Of a DNA stretch of 26,653 bases, positions 7,064 to 15,139 are shown piece after piece. Position 1 is the first letter of the stretch, and the number at the start of each line of letters is the position of its first letter. Source of the DNA: Bacilli bacterium (lineage in GTDB: Bacteria > Bacillota_I > Bacilli_A > RFN20 > CAG-826); NCBI GenBank assembly GCA_017619815.1, contig JAFZRR010000059.1:1-26653 (forward strand), given 5' to 3'. Under the pieces are notes generated by a model that did no database searches, was not told where the DNA came from, and worked only from the letters and a program-made list of their open reading frames with translations. A program made the translations under genes and the position numbers.

Positions 7064-7817
7064 CGTTATTACCTCCGTTTACATATTCGAAATATTGATA
7101 TCCAATGTTTTGTTTTTTCCAGTTCTTGCAAACCCAATATCCGAATGGTGAAAACACCACTTCAAGGATAAGTTCAAAACCTGCGCCGATAAGGGAACAA
7201 GTAACACATTGGATGAACGTCCAGTGGAATCCATCCCAAAAGATTGGAGCAAATAGCATAAATGTTAACATCGCAAAGATAAGATTATCGAAGAATTGTC
7301 CAATAAATGTAGAAACGTAGCTTCTTGTGATAAAAGCCAATTTACCGTCTGGATTCTTCTTAAATGTTTTACCTATAAGGTAATTCATTACGTTATTAAT
7401 AATTGCGGAACATAAGAACGCGATTGAAGAAGAAAGTAAGATGAACCATGTTCCTCCAAAGATTTCATTAAACTTAGAATAGTCATCTGCAGTTGAAGGA
7501 ATAATGCTCACAATATAGAAAATAAGGCACACTAGAAGGTTCACTACCATCGCGAAGATTGAAAGTCTTGTCGCAGCTTTTGGGCCAAAGTGTTTTGTGA
7601 CAATATCCATACACAGGAATGATAGCCAGCTTACTAAGATACCACCATCAAGTGCGAGGTATTCGGTTTGGACTAAAGTCTTGTTTGCTAATAAGTTCAT
7701 AGTGATAACACTCACTACAAAAAGAGCCACCACAACGGATGGAATTGTTCTTAAAAGCAAAACTGTTTCTTTAAATCCTTTAACCAATTTGTTTGGTTTT
7801 GGATTTTCTTTACTCAT
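7035..7817 (-). CDS. VUT-family (YhhQ-type) queuosine-precursor transporter
   Basis: 260 residues, about six membrane segments between 27 and 222. It has the family-typical stretches NLLANK (41-46), LDGGILVSW (56-64) followed by DIVTKHFGPKAA (71-82), and the C-terminal GAGFELILEVVFSP (211-224). Known: VUT/YhhQ proteins import queuosine precursors such as preQ0/preQ1, and some members may carry other vitamins. A leader element that fits a preQ1-I riboswitch lies directly upstream and supports a precursor-import role. The start is supported by AAGGAG 9 nt upstream. The C-terminal 10 residues are encoded in the overlap with the following SDR gene, an unusually long overlap. Confidence 0.88.
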   Translation of the reverse strand: MSKENPKPNKLVKGFKETVLLLRTIPSVVVALFVVSVITMNLLANKTLVQTEYLALDGGILVSWLSFLCMDIVTKHFGPKAATRLSIFAMVVNLLVCLIFYIVSIIPSTADDYSKFNEIFGGTWFILLSSSIAFLCSAIINNVMNYLIGKTFKKNPDGKLAFITRSYVSTFIGQFFDNLIFAMLTFMLFAPIFWDGFHWTFIQCVTCSLIGAGFELILEVVFSPFGYWVCKNWKKQNIGYQYFEYVNGGNNDENLNHGNI

Positions 7818-7826
7818 AAAAAAATT

Positions 7827-7877
7827 CTCCTTGGTTTTATTTTGTTAAGCGAAGGATTTAGAGGCCGAACTCCGCTT
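7827..7877 (-). promoter_or_regulatory. Candidate preQ1-I riboswitch in the VUT-SDR leader
   Basis: Read on the minus strand: 8-bp stem AAGCGGAG (7877-7870) with CTTCGCTT (7854-7847), one G-U pair; a loop starting UUC followed by GG (7866-7865); then an A-rich tail beginning AACAAAA, then CC (7834-7833), then the Shine-Dalgarno AAGGAG (7832-7827). The loop GG can pair with the tail CC to form the H-type pseudoknot of the class, directly against the ribosome binding site. This suggests translational control. The loop (15 nt) is longer than the usual small preQ1-I loop, so this is a match by architecture, not a proven hit. Confidence 0.6.
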
Positions 7878-7882
7878 GTGTA

Positions 7883-7888
7883 ATTATA
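7883..7888 (-). promoter_or_regulatory. -10 box of the VUT-SDR operon
   Basis: Minus-strand TATAAT at 7883-7888. Transcription would begin about at 7877, the first base of the riboswitch stem. The -35 (TTATTT near 7906-7911) is weak. Confidence 0.6.
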
Positions 7889-7902
7889 TTAACACGTAAA
7901 TA

Positions 7903-7929
7903 GAAAAATAAAAGAGGTATTACTACCTC
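7903..7929 (-). terminator. Intrinsic terminator of thyA-dfrA
   Basis: Perfect stem GAGGTA/TACCTC (7914-7919 with 7924-7929), 4-nt loop, followed on the minus strand by TTTTATTTTT. It separates thyA-dfrA from the riboswitch-controlled operon. Confidence 0.88.
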
Positions 7930-7934
7930 AATTA

Positions 7935-8447
7935 TTAGAGAATTTGTTTCTTTTCTTTGTTCTTATAGGTGACGAACTTTATTTTATAATCGCCATCTTG
8001 GATTGGTTCGCTTTCGTTTATAATCTCGAATCTTGGATCAGCATCAATATTCACAAAGAATACTTCTGCCCCACCGATGGCGTCTACTTTAGTTAAATAC
8101 ACTAAATCGACATATTCGAGTGTTTGGCGGTACATGGAAGCTCCACCAATGATGTAAACGTCTTCTTTTTCCGCGTATTTTGCCACCGTTTTAAGGAATT
8201 CTTCAAAGGAATGAACATTTACCACTCCCTCGTAATTATGGCTCTTATCCGCGGACAAAACGATATTTGTTCGATTCTTAAGTGGTCTCTGATTAGGAAA
8301 TGATAAAAGAGTGTTTTCCCCCATCGCGACAACATGGTTTAATGTGGTCTTACGGAAAAAGGCCATGTCTTCTTTCAAAGAGAAGAGCAAGCCGTTCTTT
8401 TTACCAATTCCGTATTCTTTATCACAGTTTAAGATCGAAATAATCAT
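7935..8447 (-). CDS. dfrA: Dihydrofolate reductase
   Basis: 170 residues. It reduces dihydrofolate with NADPH, regenerating tetrahydrofolate after the thymidylate synthase reaction. Seen: GIGKKNGLL (13-21), the active-site acid D27 in LKEDMAFF, MGENT (42-46), IVLS (62-65) and the NADPH-binding IIGGASMY (99-106). The near-invariant Trp that usually follows the Leu of the LPW motif is Phe here (LLF, F22), an uncommon change near the substrate and Met20-loop region. It starts 2 bp after the thyA stop, so it is an operon partner. It is the sole DHFR in the window. Confidence 0.93.
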   Translation of the reverse strand: MIISILNCDKEYGIGKKNGLLFSLKEDMAFFRKTTLNHVVAMGENTLLSFPNQRPLKNRTNIVLSADKSHNYEGVVNVHSFEEFLKTVAKYAEKEDVYIIGGASMYRQTLEYVDLVYLTKVDAIGGAEVFFVNIDADPRFEIINESEPIQDGDYKIKFVTYKNKEKKQIL

Positions 8448-8449
8448 AA

Positions 8450-9280
8450 TTAGACTGCCACTGGGATTTTCTTATCGAGTTTTTCAAACTCGTAATCAAT
8501 GAGTTCAAAGTCTTCCACTTTAAAGTCGTAGAAGTTTTTAATATTTGGATTAATTCTTAAAGTTGGTGCTTTGTGTTGTGGTTTGGCGATGACTTCTTTG
8601 ACTAAATCGATATGTCTATCATAGATATGAGCATCCGCGATAACATGGATGAGCTTACCTGGTTTTAAACCAGAGACTTGTGCGAACATCATAATGAGTA
8701 ATGCATATTGCAAAACATTCCAGTTGTTCGCTGTTAACATATCATTGCTTCTTTGATTTAAGATGCCGTTTAATGTATCGCCTGTGACGTTGAATGTCAT
8801 GCTGTATGCGCATGGATACAAATTCATTTCGTGTAAATCTTCGAAATTATAGATATTGGTCATAATTCTTCTGGATTGTGGATTATGTTTCAAGTCATAT
8901 AAAACACGATCAACTTGGTCGAATTCACCTTCTGGATAGATGGATTTCTTTGCTAATTGGTAGCCATAGGCTTTACCAATGGAACCGTTTTCATCCGCCC
9001 AAGAATCCCAAATATGGGATTTTAAGTCATGGATGTTATTGGATTTCTTTTGCCAAATCCAAAGGAGTTCATCTAAACAAGATTTAAAAGCAGTTCTTCT
9101 AATTGTTAAAATTGGAAGTTCTTCTTGTAAATCATAGGTATTAACAATACCGAACTTTTTAATTGTATGAGCAGGAGTTCCATCTTCCCAATGTGGGCGG
9201 ACTGGTAAGTCCTTATCGGAAAAACCATTCTCCATAATATCTTTCATATTCGCAACAAAGATTTCATCAGCACGTGACAT
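8450..9280 (-). CDS. thyA: Thymidylate synthase (ThyA)
   Basis: 276 residues. It methylates dUMP to dTMP using methylene-tetrahydrofolate in the cytosol. The nucleophile is C157 in LYPCAYSMTF, followed by NQRSND (175-180, with the phosphate-binding Arg), NNWNVLQYALL (185-195) and DAHIYDRH (216-223). The common PCH and GDAHLY forms are PCA and ADAHIY here. Together with the RPHWEDGTPAHTIKKFG N-terminal stretch (28-44), this resembles the phage-phi3T/B. subtilis ThyA-like subgroup (from memory). GAGGT lies 9 nt before the ATG. It is the first gene of thyA-dfrA. The 60 bp upstream hold no convincing promoter. Confidence 0.95.
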   Translation of the reverse strand: MSRADEIFVANMKDIMENGFSDKDLPVRPHWEDGTPAHTIKKFGIVNTYDLQEELPILTIRRTAFKSCLDELLWIWQKKSNNIHDLKSHIWDSWADENGSIGKAYGYQLAKKSIYPEGEFDQVDRVLYDLKHNPQSRRIMTNIYNFEDLHEMNLYPCAYSMTFNVTGDTLNGILNQRSNDMLTANNWNVLQYALLIMMFAQVSGLKPGKLIHVIADAHIYDRHIDLVKEVIAKPQHKAPTLRINPNIKNFYDFKVEDFELIDYEFEKLDKKIPVAV

Positions 9281-9340
9281 AATAAGTACCTCACTTCTTC
9301 AATATTATCTATTATTTAATAAAAATAATCATTACATTTC

Positions 9341-11155
9341 TTATAGTTTTTCAATATATCTGTCGATTATTGGATAAACGCCCAAATAACGGTCATTAAT
9401 CTTGCCAACATTTTTGCCTAATTCCATAACGCCATCACCACTTCCGGTATATAAAGACCAGGTTGGTAATCCTTCTCCATTTGGGTCACCAGTCTTGGCG
9501 AAATTAGACCAATAGGAAAGCATGGTTTCGGATAGCTTTAAATCATCATTATTATAACGATAACTATATTTGCAATTTTTCACATTGCCATAGGCATAGA
9601 TCATTTCTCCAGCATGATATGTACCGTGGAATCCATTTTCTTTTGTAAATTGATAACGATAAACAGGTGTTCCTGTGGATACCGCCATATTGCTCCAAGA
9701 ATGATGCGGTTGAATAAACCAATAAATTGAGAATACTTCATTGAACGTTGAGAAAGCGTCTTTTTCTATCGCATCTTTATAGTGGTTATATAACTCTTCA
9801 GCGGTTTCTTTGTCGAAGTTATCCACTAAACGAGATTTGATGTTCTTCTTATTTGTTGGATTAAAGAGATAAGTTGGGACACAGAAAGCATCACCCTCTT
9901 TGACGTTATAACCATTAAGCAAAACTTCTTCGTTGTTTTCGCCATCTTTATAAACGTCATATGGATGTTTGGTTAAAGCATATCCATCTAGTGTCATACC
10001 GGAATTAGAATACTTTGTATTAACAAGCTTGCTTGCGGGAATCTTTCTCAATTCTTCTATCGAAGAACACTTAAATTCCTTCATAATGTCTTGTCCTGTC
10101 TTTAAGGCATCATCTAACTTACGATATGTGTGTGGAGCTTTCTTAACCACTAAAGAAGATGACTCGCCAATTGCGCGTTTAAAAAGACCATGTGCTAACG
10201 GACTTGCGCATAATGCGGAAACGCTAGATGAGCCTGCGGATTCACCAGCGATTGTGATGTTATTTTTATCTCCACCGAAATATGAAGCGTTTTTATTAAT
10301 CCATTCCAAAGCTTTAATTTGATCTAAAAGACCATAATTGCCTGTTGTGTGATTTGGTGATTCGTTTTGAAGTTCTGGATGAGCAAAATAGCCAAATACG
10401 CTTAAACGGTAGGTAATTGTAATCATAATGACACCCTTTTTTGCCATTTCTTCACCATTGTAATCACTATAAGCGGAACTGCCTGTTGTTAAAGAACCAC
10501 CATGGATAAATGTCAAAATAGGAAGATTTGTTTCAGTGGTATTTGGTTTCCAAATATTTAGATATAGAGAGTCTTCAGACATGTTTTGTTCGGAATGCAT
10601 GTTGTAGTCTGGATGCCAACCTTTTTCAGCATACATATCTACTAATGTAGATGTAATGGCATTACTACTAGGTTGCATACTTCTTGGAGCAAAATAAGAG
10701 CAATCCATGACGCTTTCCCAATTTTCAACGTCTTGTGGTTCTTTCCATCTCAATTCTCCAATTGGAGCTTTTGCATATGGGATGCCAGCGTACACTTGTA
10801 CGGTTTTATCTTTGTTATAAACGCCTTGAACTTGACCGTTTTCTAATGAAAGCACTTCTGTTTTAACTGGATGAGAATAATTAACAGCCTTCCATCTTTC
10901 CGTTACTGGTTGAGTTAAAGGTACTAATATCGCAGTGGACAAAATAAACGCTAAAGTAGGAATCATTCTAATAACAAATTTCTTATTTCTAAGAATTATT
11001 CTTAAAGATACAAAAGCGGCGATGAATATAAGTTCTAAAATGAAGCAAATTAGTGGTCCGTTTGCTAAGTCAAAGTAGAACAAAGTAAATACAGTAATTA
11101 ATAGGCTTATAACACCCATAATTATCCAAAATGCAATCTCTCGTTTTTTATTCAT
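9341..11155 (-). CDS. Membrane-anchored type-B carboxylesterase/lipase
   Basis: 604 residues from the ATG at 11155. The first 85 residues contain three hydrophobic segments (about 7-28, 33-53 and 63-82). Then a complete type-B carboxylesterase domain follows: oxyanion HGG (218-220), nucleophile elbow GESAG with S306, acid E420 in NVKEGDAF, and H514 in HGTYHAGEM. The catalytic domain is probably extracellular (odd number of segments, positive N-terminus). Known: this family hydrolyses carboxylic esters with broad specificity. Most bacterial relatives (PnbA type) are soluble, so the triple anchor is unusual. A TTG at 11173 could extend it by six residues, but TACAAT lies 6 nt before the ATG. 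It is divergent from a second lipase-like gene. Confidence 0.88.
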   Translation of the reverse strand: MNKKREIAFWIIMGVISLLITVFTLFYFDLANGPLICFILELIFIAAFVSLRIILRNKKFVIRMIPTLAFILSTAILVPLTQPVTERWKAVNYSHPVKTEVLSLENGQVQGVYNKDKTVQVYAGIPYAKAPIGELRWKEPQDVENWESVMDCSYFAPRSMQPSSNAITSTLVDMYAEKGWHPDYNMHSEQNMSEDSLYLNIWKPNTTETNLPILTFIHGGSLTTGSSAYSDYNGEEMAKKGVIMITITYRLSVFGYFAHPELQNESPNHTTGNYGLLDQIKALEWINKNASYFGGDKNNITIAGESAGSSSVSALCASPLAHGLFKRAIGESSSLVVKKAPHTYRKLDDALKTGQDIMKEFKCSSIEELRKIPASKLVNTKYSNSGMTLDGYALTKHPYDVYKDGENNEEVLLNGYNVKEGDAFCVPTYLFNPTNKKNIKSRLVDNFDKETAEELYNHYKDAIEKDAFSTFNEVFSIYWFIQPHHSWSNMAVSTGTPVYRYQFTKENGFHGTYHAGEMIYAYGNVKNCKYSYRYNNDDLKLSETMLSYWSNFAKTGDPNGEGLPTWSLYTGSGDGVMELGKNVGKINDRYLGVYPIIDRYIEKL

Positions 11156-11161
11156 AGAGAC

Positions 11162-11167
11162 ATTGTA
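11162..11167 (-). promoter_or_regulatory. Esterase -10 box abutting the start codon
   Basis: Minus-strand TACAAT with 6 nt before the ATG at 11155, which predicts a transcript beginning at or next to the ATG. No Shine-Dalgarno is present. The -35 is poor (TAGAAG at 11185-11190) and overlaps the inverted repeat at 11184-11199. Confidence 0.45.
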
Positions 11168-11183
11168 AAACAAAAACCTAATA

Positions 11184-11199
11184 ACTTCTATTTAGAAGT
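11184..11199. promoter_or_regulatory. Inverted repeat between divergent esterase and lipase genes
   Basis: Perfect ACTTCTA-TT-TAGAAGT (7-2-7) centred between the two divergent starts, close to the -35 positions of both candidate promoters (esterase -10 at 11162-11167; TAAAAT on plus at 11202-11207). It looks like a shared operator; the regulator is unknown. Confidence 0.45.
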
Positions 11200-11227
11200 G
11201 TTAAAATATCTTAAAGAAAAATTGCCT

Positions 11228-12592
11228 ATGAAAAAACTAAGTATTCTCGCACTACTTGCAGTGTCCATGTCCGTGGTTGCTTGTCAACCAAAAAAAGAAA
11301 ATAAAGAACCAGATGATTCTCTAAAAGATGATGAAGTTCAAGTTAGGCTTCCCGCCAACATGAATGAAAATGTTGGTGGTTATGATGTTAGACTTCGTTT
11401 TGATGATGCCTTCTTTAAAGAAGACGCCAAAAATTTTAACCAAGAACTCGCACTTCTTTCTTTAGGAAACACATTTACTACGGCAAGTGCTGATTTAATT
11501 GAAGCGTTCTACGGCCGTTTACAATTCGACACCAATATTAAATATACAGGATATGTTGATGATCCAACTGAAGACTCGATTGGATATTCTTTTGCTCATA
11601 AGAAAATAGATGATTCTGATTTAATTGCCATTTCCATTAGAGGATTTAATTATGGAAAAGAATGGTCTAACAATTTCTTGGTGGGAGAAACAGGCAATCA
11701 TGAAGGTTTCCAAGCGAGATCAAATGAAATTTATAGCGATTTAAAAAACGAAATCGAATTCCACAACTATCAAAATGTTAAATTATGGATTACTGGTTAT
11801 TCTCGTGGTGGCGGTATTTCTAACGTATTATCACATCAAATCCTTTCTTCTAACGAAATCGATGTCGCTCAAGAAGATATGTACGTTTATACATTTGAGG
11901 CACCTCGTGGATTAAGTGAAGAAAATGCAGTTGCCTATCCAAATGTTCATAACATCATCAATAACGCTGACTTAGTTACCTATCTTGCTCCAGAACAATA
12001 TGGGCTTTATAGATGCGGTGTCGATGTGCAAATTTACTCCGCTTCCAGTAACTTAAGTAGGTTATTGTACGACTTTGATAAAGATATTGTTCTTCCCGAA
12101 TTTACTCCAAACGCTAATTACGCTAATGAACAAGAATGTATTGCTTGGATGATTAATGAAATCACAAAAGAATTAGATACAAGCGATCCTGATAATGCCG
12201 CCTCAACCGCTCATACTAGAGTAGACTATGTTAACAACTACCAAACTGGTATCAGATACATGATGGGATTATTCTTCTCATTAAATAGCTCAACCACAAA
12301 TAAGATTATGGAAAATTTAAATGGTTTAGATGCTACAGGAATGTTTATGCTACTCGGCGATGATGGCATTTATAATTTCTTAAAACCAATCTTGGATGAA
12401 GATAACGTTAACTATAACGACGAAGATCTTAAAGCCAATTGCGCGGTCATGACAAAATTCCTACGCAACAATCTCGTCTTATTAATGGGCACACTAATGG
12501 ATAATTCCGGAATGGATAATCTAAAACGTATCCTTTATATGCATGCTCCTGAAGCGGAATATGTCTTATTAAAGGATTTAAAGATTTATTAA
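11228..12592 (+). CDS. Lipase class 3-like lipoprotein
   Basis: 454 residues from the ATG at 11228, preferred over the in-frame GTG at 11198 because it places a lipoprotein signal first: MKKL, a hydrophobic core and a lipobox ending SVVAC with Cys19. An acidic linker follows, then an alpha/beta-hydrolase with ITGYSRGG (nucleophile S192), the YTFEAPRG strand/turn (221-228), and the acid in NNADLVTYLAP (D248), arranged as in class 3 lipases. H329 (STAHTR) may complete the triad. Expected role: hydrolysis of lipids or esters at the outer face of the membrane; substrate unknown. It is divergent from the esterase and ends at a strong terminator. No strong Shine-Dalgarno is visible. Confidence 0.85.
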   Translation: MKKLSILALLAVSMSVVACQPKKENKEPDDSLKDDEVQVRLPANMNENVGGYDVRLRFDDAFFKEDAKNFNQELALLSLGNTFTTASADLIEAFYGRLQFDTNIKYTGYVDDPTEDSIGYSFAHKKIDDSDLIAISIRGFNYGKEWSNNFLVGETGNHEGFQARSNEIYSDLKNEIEFHNYQNVKLWITGYSRGGGISNVLSHQILSSNEIDVAQEDMYVYTFEAPRGLSEENAVAYPNVHNIINNADLVTYLAPEQYGLYRCGVDVQIYSASSNLSRLLYDFDKDIVLPEFTPNANYANEQECIAWMINEITKELDTSDPDNAASTAHTRVDYVNNYQTGIRYMMGLFFSLNSSTTNKIMENLNGLDATGMFMLLGDDGIYNFLKPILDEDNVNYNDEDLKANCAVMTKFLRNNLVLLMGTLMDNSGMDNLKRILYMHAPEAEYVLLKDLKIY

Positions 12593-12602
12593 TTTATTAA
12601 TA

Positions 12603-12630
12603 AAAGCAAGGCTAAGCGGCCTTGCTTTTT
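12603..12630. terminator. Bidirectional intrinsic terminator
   Basis: Perfect 10-bp stem AAAGCAAGGC (12603-12612) with GCCTTGCTTT (12619-12628), 6-nt loop and T run. It serves the lipase gene on plus and forms part of the last codons and stop of the convergent ferredoxin gene on minus. Confidence 0.92.
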
Positions 12631-13478
12631 TCTATCCTTTCTTCGCTGACTTTAAAGTATTTTTGATAATTCTTTTTGCAGTAATTTGGATGTCTTTCTT
12701 TTTGATATGGAACTTCTTTGAAGGTATATGGTTCATCCACTCTCCAGGAGTTGAACATGCCAACTTTGATCGCGTGTCTTGGACAATACATGATGCATCT
12801 TTGACACATCAAACATTGGCCTTTAAATTTGAACTTTCCATCTTTGAACTCAATGTTACAAGCGGGACATTCTTTGACACATTTCATACATTTAACACAT
12901 TTGTTCTTTTCTACCTTGTAGAATCTTCCGTTAAATCTGCCTCCCCACCACTGGATTCTAAGAACCCAAGCGAAGAAACGGTCTAAAAAGAACCTTTTCA
13001 TATGACTATCTTTATGGCTAAAGAAATCGTTTAAATCTAATGGAATTAATCCTTCCATTACGTTATTCATACGGTACGCCATAAAGTCGCTATGACGGAA
13101 AATAAAGGAATACGGCATTAAATAATGGTATTCATTTGTGACTGTAATGTTTCTTTTCTTTAATAAAGAAGTGAGATATAAGCTAGAGGCATTATTCCAA
13201 AATAAATGTTCTCCAGATTGTTTCATAATTAAACATGGTTTGTTCTCGTTAGCCTTTACCATTTTCTTCACATAGGAAATGATTGGTTTAGGAGCGTTAA
13301 AACCATAGATTGGGTAAGTGATTATCAAGCCATCATACTCATTGATATCTTTAATTTCATCTTTGATGACATCAACAGTATCTAAAGTATGTTGAAGAGA
13401 GATGAGATTATGATTAATCACATCCATCACTCTTTTACTATTTCCGGTACCTGTAAAATAGATTCCTAAAAATCTCAT
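12612..13478 (-). CDS. EFR1-type flavodoxin-like / 2[4Fe-4S] ferredoxin
   Basis: 288 residues with two parts. The N-terminal flavodoxin-like half has the FMN phosphate loop TGTGNS (9-14) and ITYPIYGFNAPKP (53-65). The C-terminal part has two bacterial ferredoxin motifs: C194/C197/C200/C204 and C222/C225/C228/C232, each CxxCxxCxxxCP. This matches the EFR1 ferredoxin family. Expected role: low-potential electron transfer in the cytosol, partner unknown. Its ATG overlaps the TGA of the upstream extended-SDR gene (ATGA), so the two are translationally coupled. That makes electron delivery to that enzyme a reasonable inference. The last codons (SKAA) lie inside the shared terminator stem. Confidence 0.88.
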   Translation of the reverse strand: MRFLGIYFTGTGNSKRVMDVINHNLISLQHTLDTVDVIKDEIKDINEYDGLIITYPIYGFNAPKPIISYVKKMVKANENKPCLIMKQSGEHLFWNNASSLYLTSLLKKRNITVTNEYHYLMPYSFIFRHSDFMAYRMNNVMEGLIPLDLNDFFSHKDSHMKRFFLDRFFAWVLRIQWWGGRFNGRFYKVEKNKCVKCMKCVKECPACNIEFKDGKFKFKGQCLMCQRCIMYCPRHAIKVGMFNSWRVDEPYTFKEVPYQKERHPNYCKKNYQKYFKVSEERIEKSKAA

Positions 13479-14989
13479 TTAATCTTGGCCTCGTATTTGT
13501 CATTCATGTAGTAACAATGATTCTCATCTTTATCGTGAGAGTCATACCAGAAAGCACCAAAGATGGCGTCTTTTTTGCTTAAACGGTCGAAATCCCAAGT
13601 ATTAGAAGTATATAAAGGGTTGAACCAGTGGCCACCTCTTAATACTGTATATGGACGAGAGAAGAATGTTTCTCCATCGCTATTTTCCCACTTGAGTTTT
13701 TGATATACATCGCCAGTTTTAAATTCTTGAGAAAGAAGTTTGCCACCATGGAGTTTAGCGACATTTTGTAAATCTTCAATGGTGATATCTTTATCGCTCT
13801 TATCGATGTCAAAACCATAGTTAATTGGTTCATAATTCTTGACGTTTTGCACTGCTTTATAATCCCAAATTTTGAAGTCTTCCCATTTATGGGAGAGATT
13901 CTCATATGCTTCTTTACTACCAAAGAATGCGGTTAATCTAGCAATGTCATTATGTTTATACCAATAAACAGGGGAATTACTATCTTTAAATAATCTCTTA
14001 ATTGCGAATTTCTTAATTAATCCAGCAGGGACGATTTTGGCCATGCCGTAATAGCCGTATTTCTTTTTAATCTTTGGCCAATATTCTTCGATTTTATCGT
14101 TTTGATAATGGAATAAGTTTTCTAAATCATCACCATCATAATAGAAACCACCGTGGAAGTTCCTAGTGACATTATAATGAGGTTCAAAGAATTTCTTTGT
14201 GCTACCACCGATGAGTTTAAAGCCACCTTCGACAGTTTCAAATCCAGAAATGCGGTTTTCTTCACCCGCGCCTAAGTTAAATACTTTTCTCCAGAAGTTA
14301 TCAAAGGTCAAATGACCAGCGATATCTTCTCTAATAATATTCGCCATAAGAAGACCACTGTCTTCTGCGGTAGACCATTCCAATGGATCGTTAAATGGTG
14401 TATGGAACATAAGTCCATCACTCATATTGGCGTTAAGCATTTCTAAATACACCATCGCTGTTTGTCTAATAATAGCGAAATATGGAATATTACTTTCTAA
14501 GATGCGATATTCACCTCTTAATTTATGTGCGGCATAGACATCAAAGACACTTGGAAGTAATGGATCTCCCACTCTTTCAAATGGATGTTTTTCATTTCTA
14601 TGACCATATAAAGCAACAGAGGTAATATCGATGAATTTTATATTTGGACGTTCTTCAATAGCTTCCACTAAATTGATAGGACCAACTTCATTGGCTAAAT
14701 AAGATAAATCAGGACGTTTATCACTCTTTGGAGGAATAACTGCTGCTAAGTTAAAGACGTAATCGCATTTATCCACTAAAGCGATAACATCATCTTTATT
14801 AGAAATATCTCCATAAAGGACTTCGACTTTGTCTTTATTTTTTCTCGCAAGTTGTTTGACTAATTTATTTCTTTTCTTTTCGCTCTTTTGGAGAAGAACT
14901 TTAACTTTTGTGAGTTCATTAATCTTTAAAAATTCTTCAAGAGTCTTAATACCCATGTGGCCACTTGAGCCTAATAAACCAACTATCAT
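13475..14989 (-). CDS. NAD-dependent epimerase/dehydratase-like protein with a long C-terminal extension
   Basis: 504 residues. The first 250 or so are an extended SDR: GxxGxxG as GSSGHMG (7-13), D61 after the third strand, NLAA (80-83), the Ser in DITSVALYG (121-129) and YxxxK (Y152/K156). Typical extended SDRs end near 300-350 residues. Here about 190 more follow, with aromatic- and charge-rich sequence such as RPYTVLRGGHWFNPL and YDSHDKDENHCYYM, which I do not recognise. The reaction is unknown; sugar-nucleotide or ketone/alcohol oxidoreduction are typical. AGGGGA is well placed before the ATG, and a good promoter lies upstream (15017-15045). It is coupled to the EFR1 ferredoxin downstream. 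Confidence 0.82.
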   Translation of the reverse strand: MIVGLLGSSGHMGIKTLEEFLKINELTKVKVLLQKSEKKRNKLVKQLARKNKDKVEVLYGDISNKDDVIALVDKCDYVFNLAAVIPPKSDKRPDLSYLANEVGPINLVEAIEERPNIKFIDITSVALYGHRNEKHPFERVGDPLLPSVFDVYAAHKLRGEYRILESNIPYFAIIRQTAMVYLEMLNANMSDGLMFHTPFNDPLEWSTAEDSGLLMANIIREDIAGHLTFDNFWRKVFNLGAGEENRISGFETVEGGFKLIGGSTKKFFEPHYNVTRNFHGGFYYDGDDLENLFHYQNDKIEEYWPKIKKKYGYYGMAKIVPAGLIKKFAIKRLFKDSNSPVYWYKHNDIARLTAFFGSKEAYENLSHKWEDFKIWDYKAVQNVKNYEPINYGFDIDKSDKDITIEDLQNVAKLHGGKLLSQEFKTGDVYQKLKWENSDGETFFSRPYTVLRGGHWFNPLYTSNTWDFDRLSKKDAIFGAFWYDSHDKDENHCYYMNDKYEAKIK

Positions 14990-15016
14990 AAATATATTCC
15001 CCTAGTCGTAATATCT

Positions 15017-15065
15017 ATTCTAACGATTTTAGACTTTTCTCTCAACTTAATAAAAAAGTTAAGAG
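15017..15065 (-). promoter_or_regulatory. Promoter of the epimerase-ferredoxin pair, with inverted repeat over the -35
   Basis: Minus-strand TTGAGA (15040-15045), 17-bp spacer and TAGAAT (15017-15022). An inverted repeat, CTCTCAACTT (15039-15048) with AAGTTAAGAG (15056-15065), one mismatch in ten, covers the -35. It has no T run after it on the minus strand, so it reads as an operator rather than a terminator. Confidence 0.6.
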
Positions 15066-15139
15066 AACAATCCAAAAGATATGTCACTACCACTTCCATC
15101 AAAAGGCAATATCAATTTATATGTCTATGTAGGTTATCA
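15066..15139. other. Non-coding remainder of the 204-bp eno / epimerase gap
   Basis: AT-rich sequence with no tRNA, no convincing ORF and no strong structure. It lies between the operator-like repeat and the eno terminator. Confidence 0.5.
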
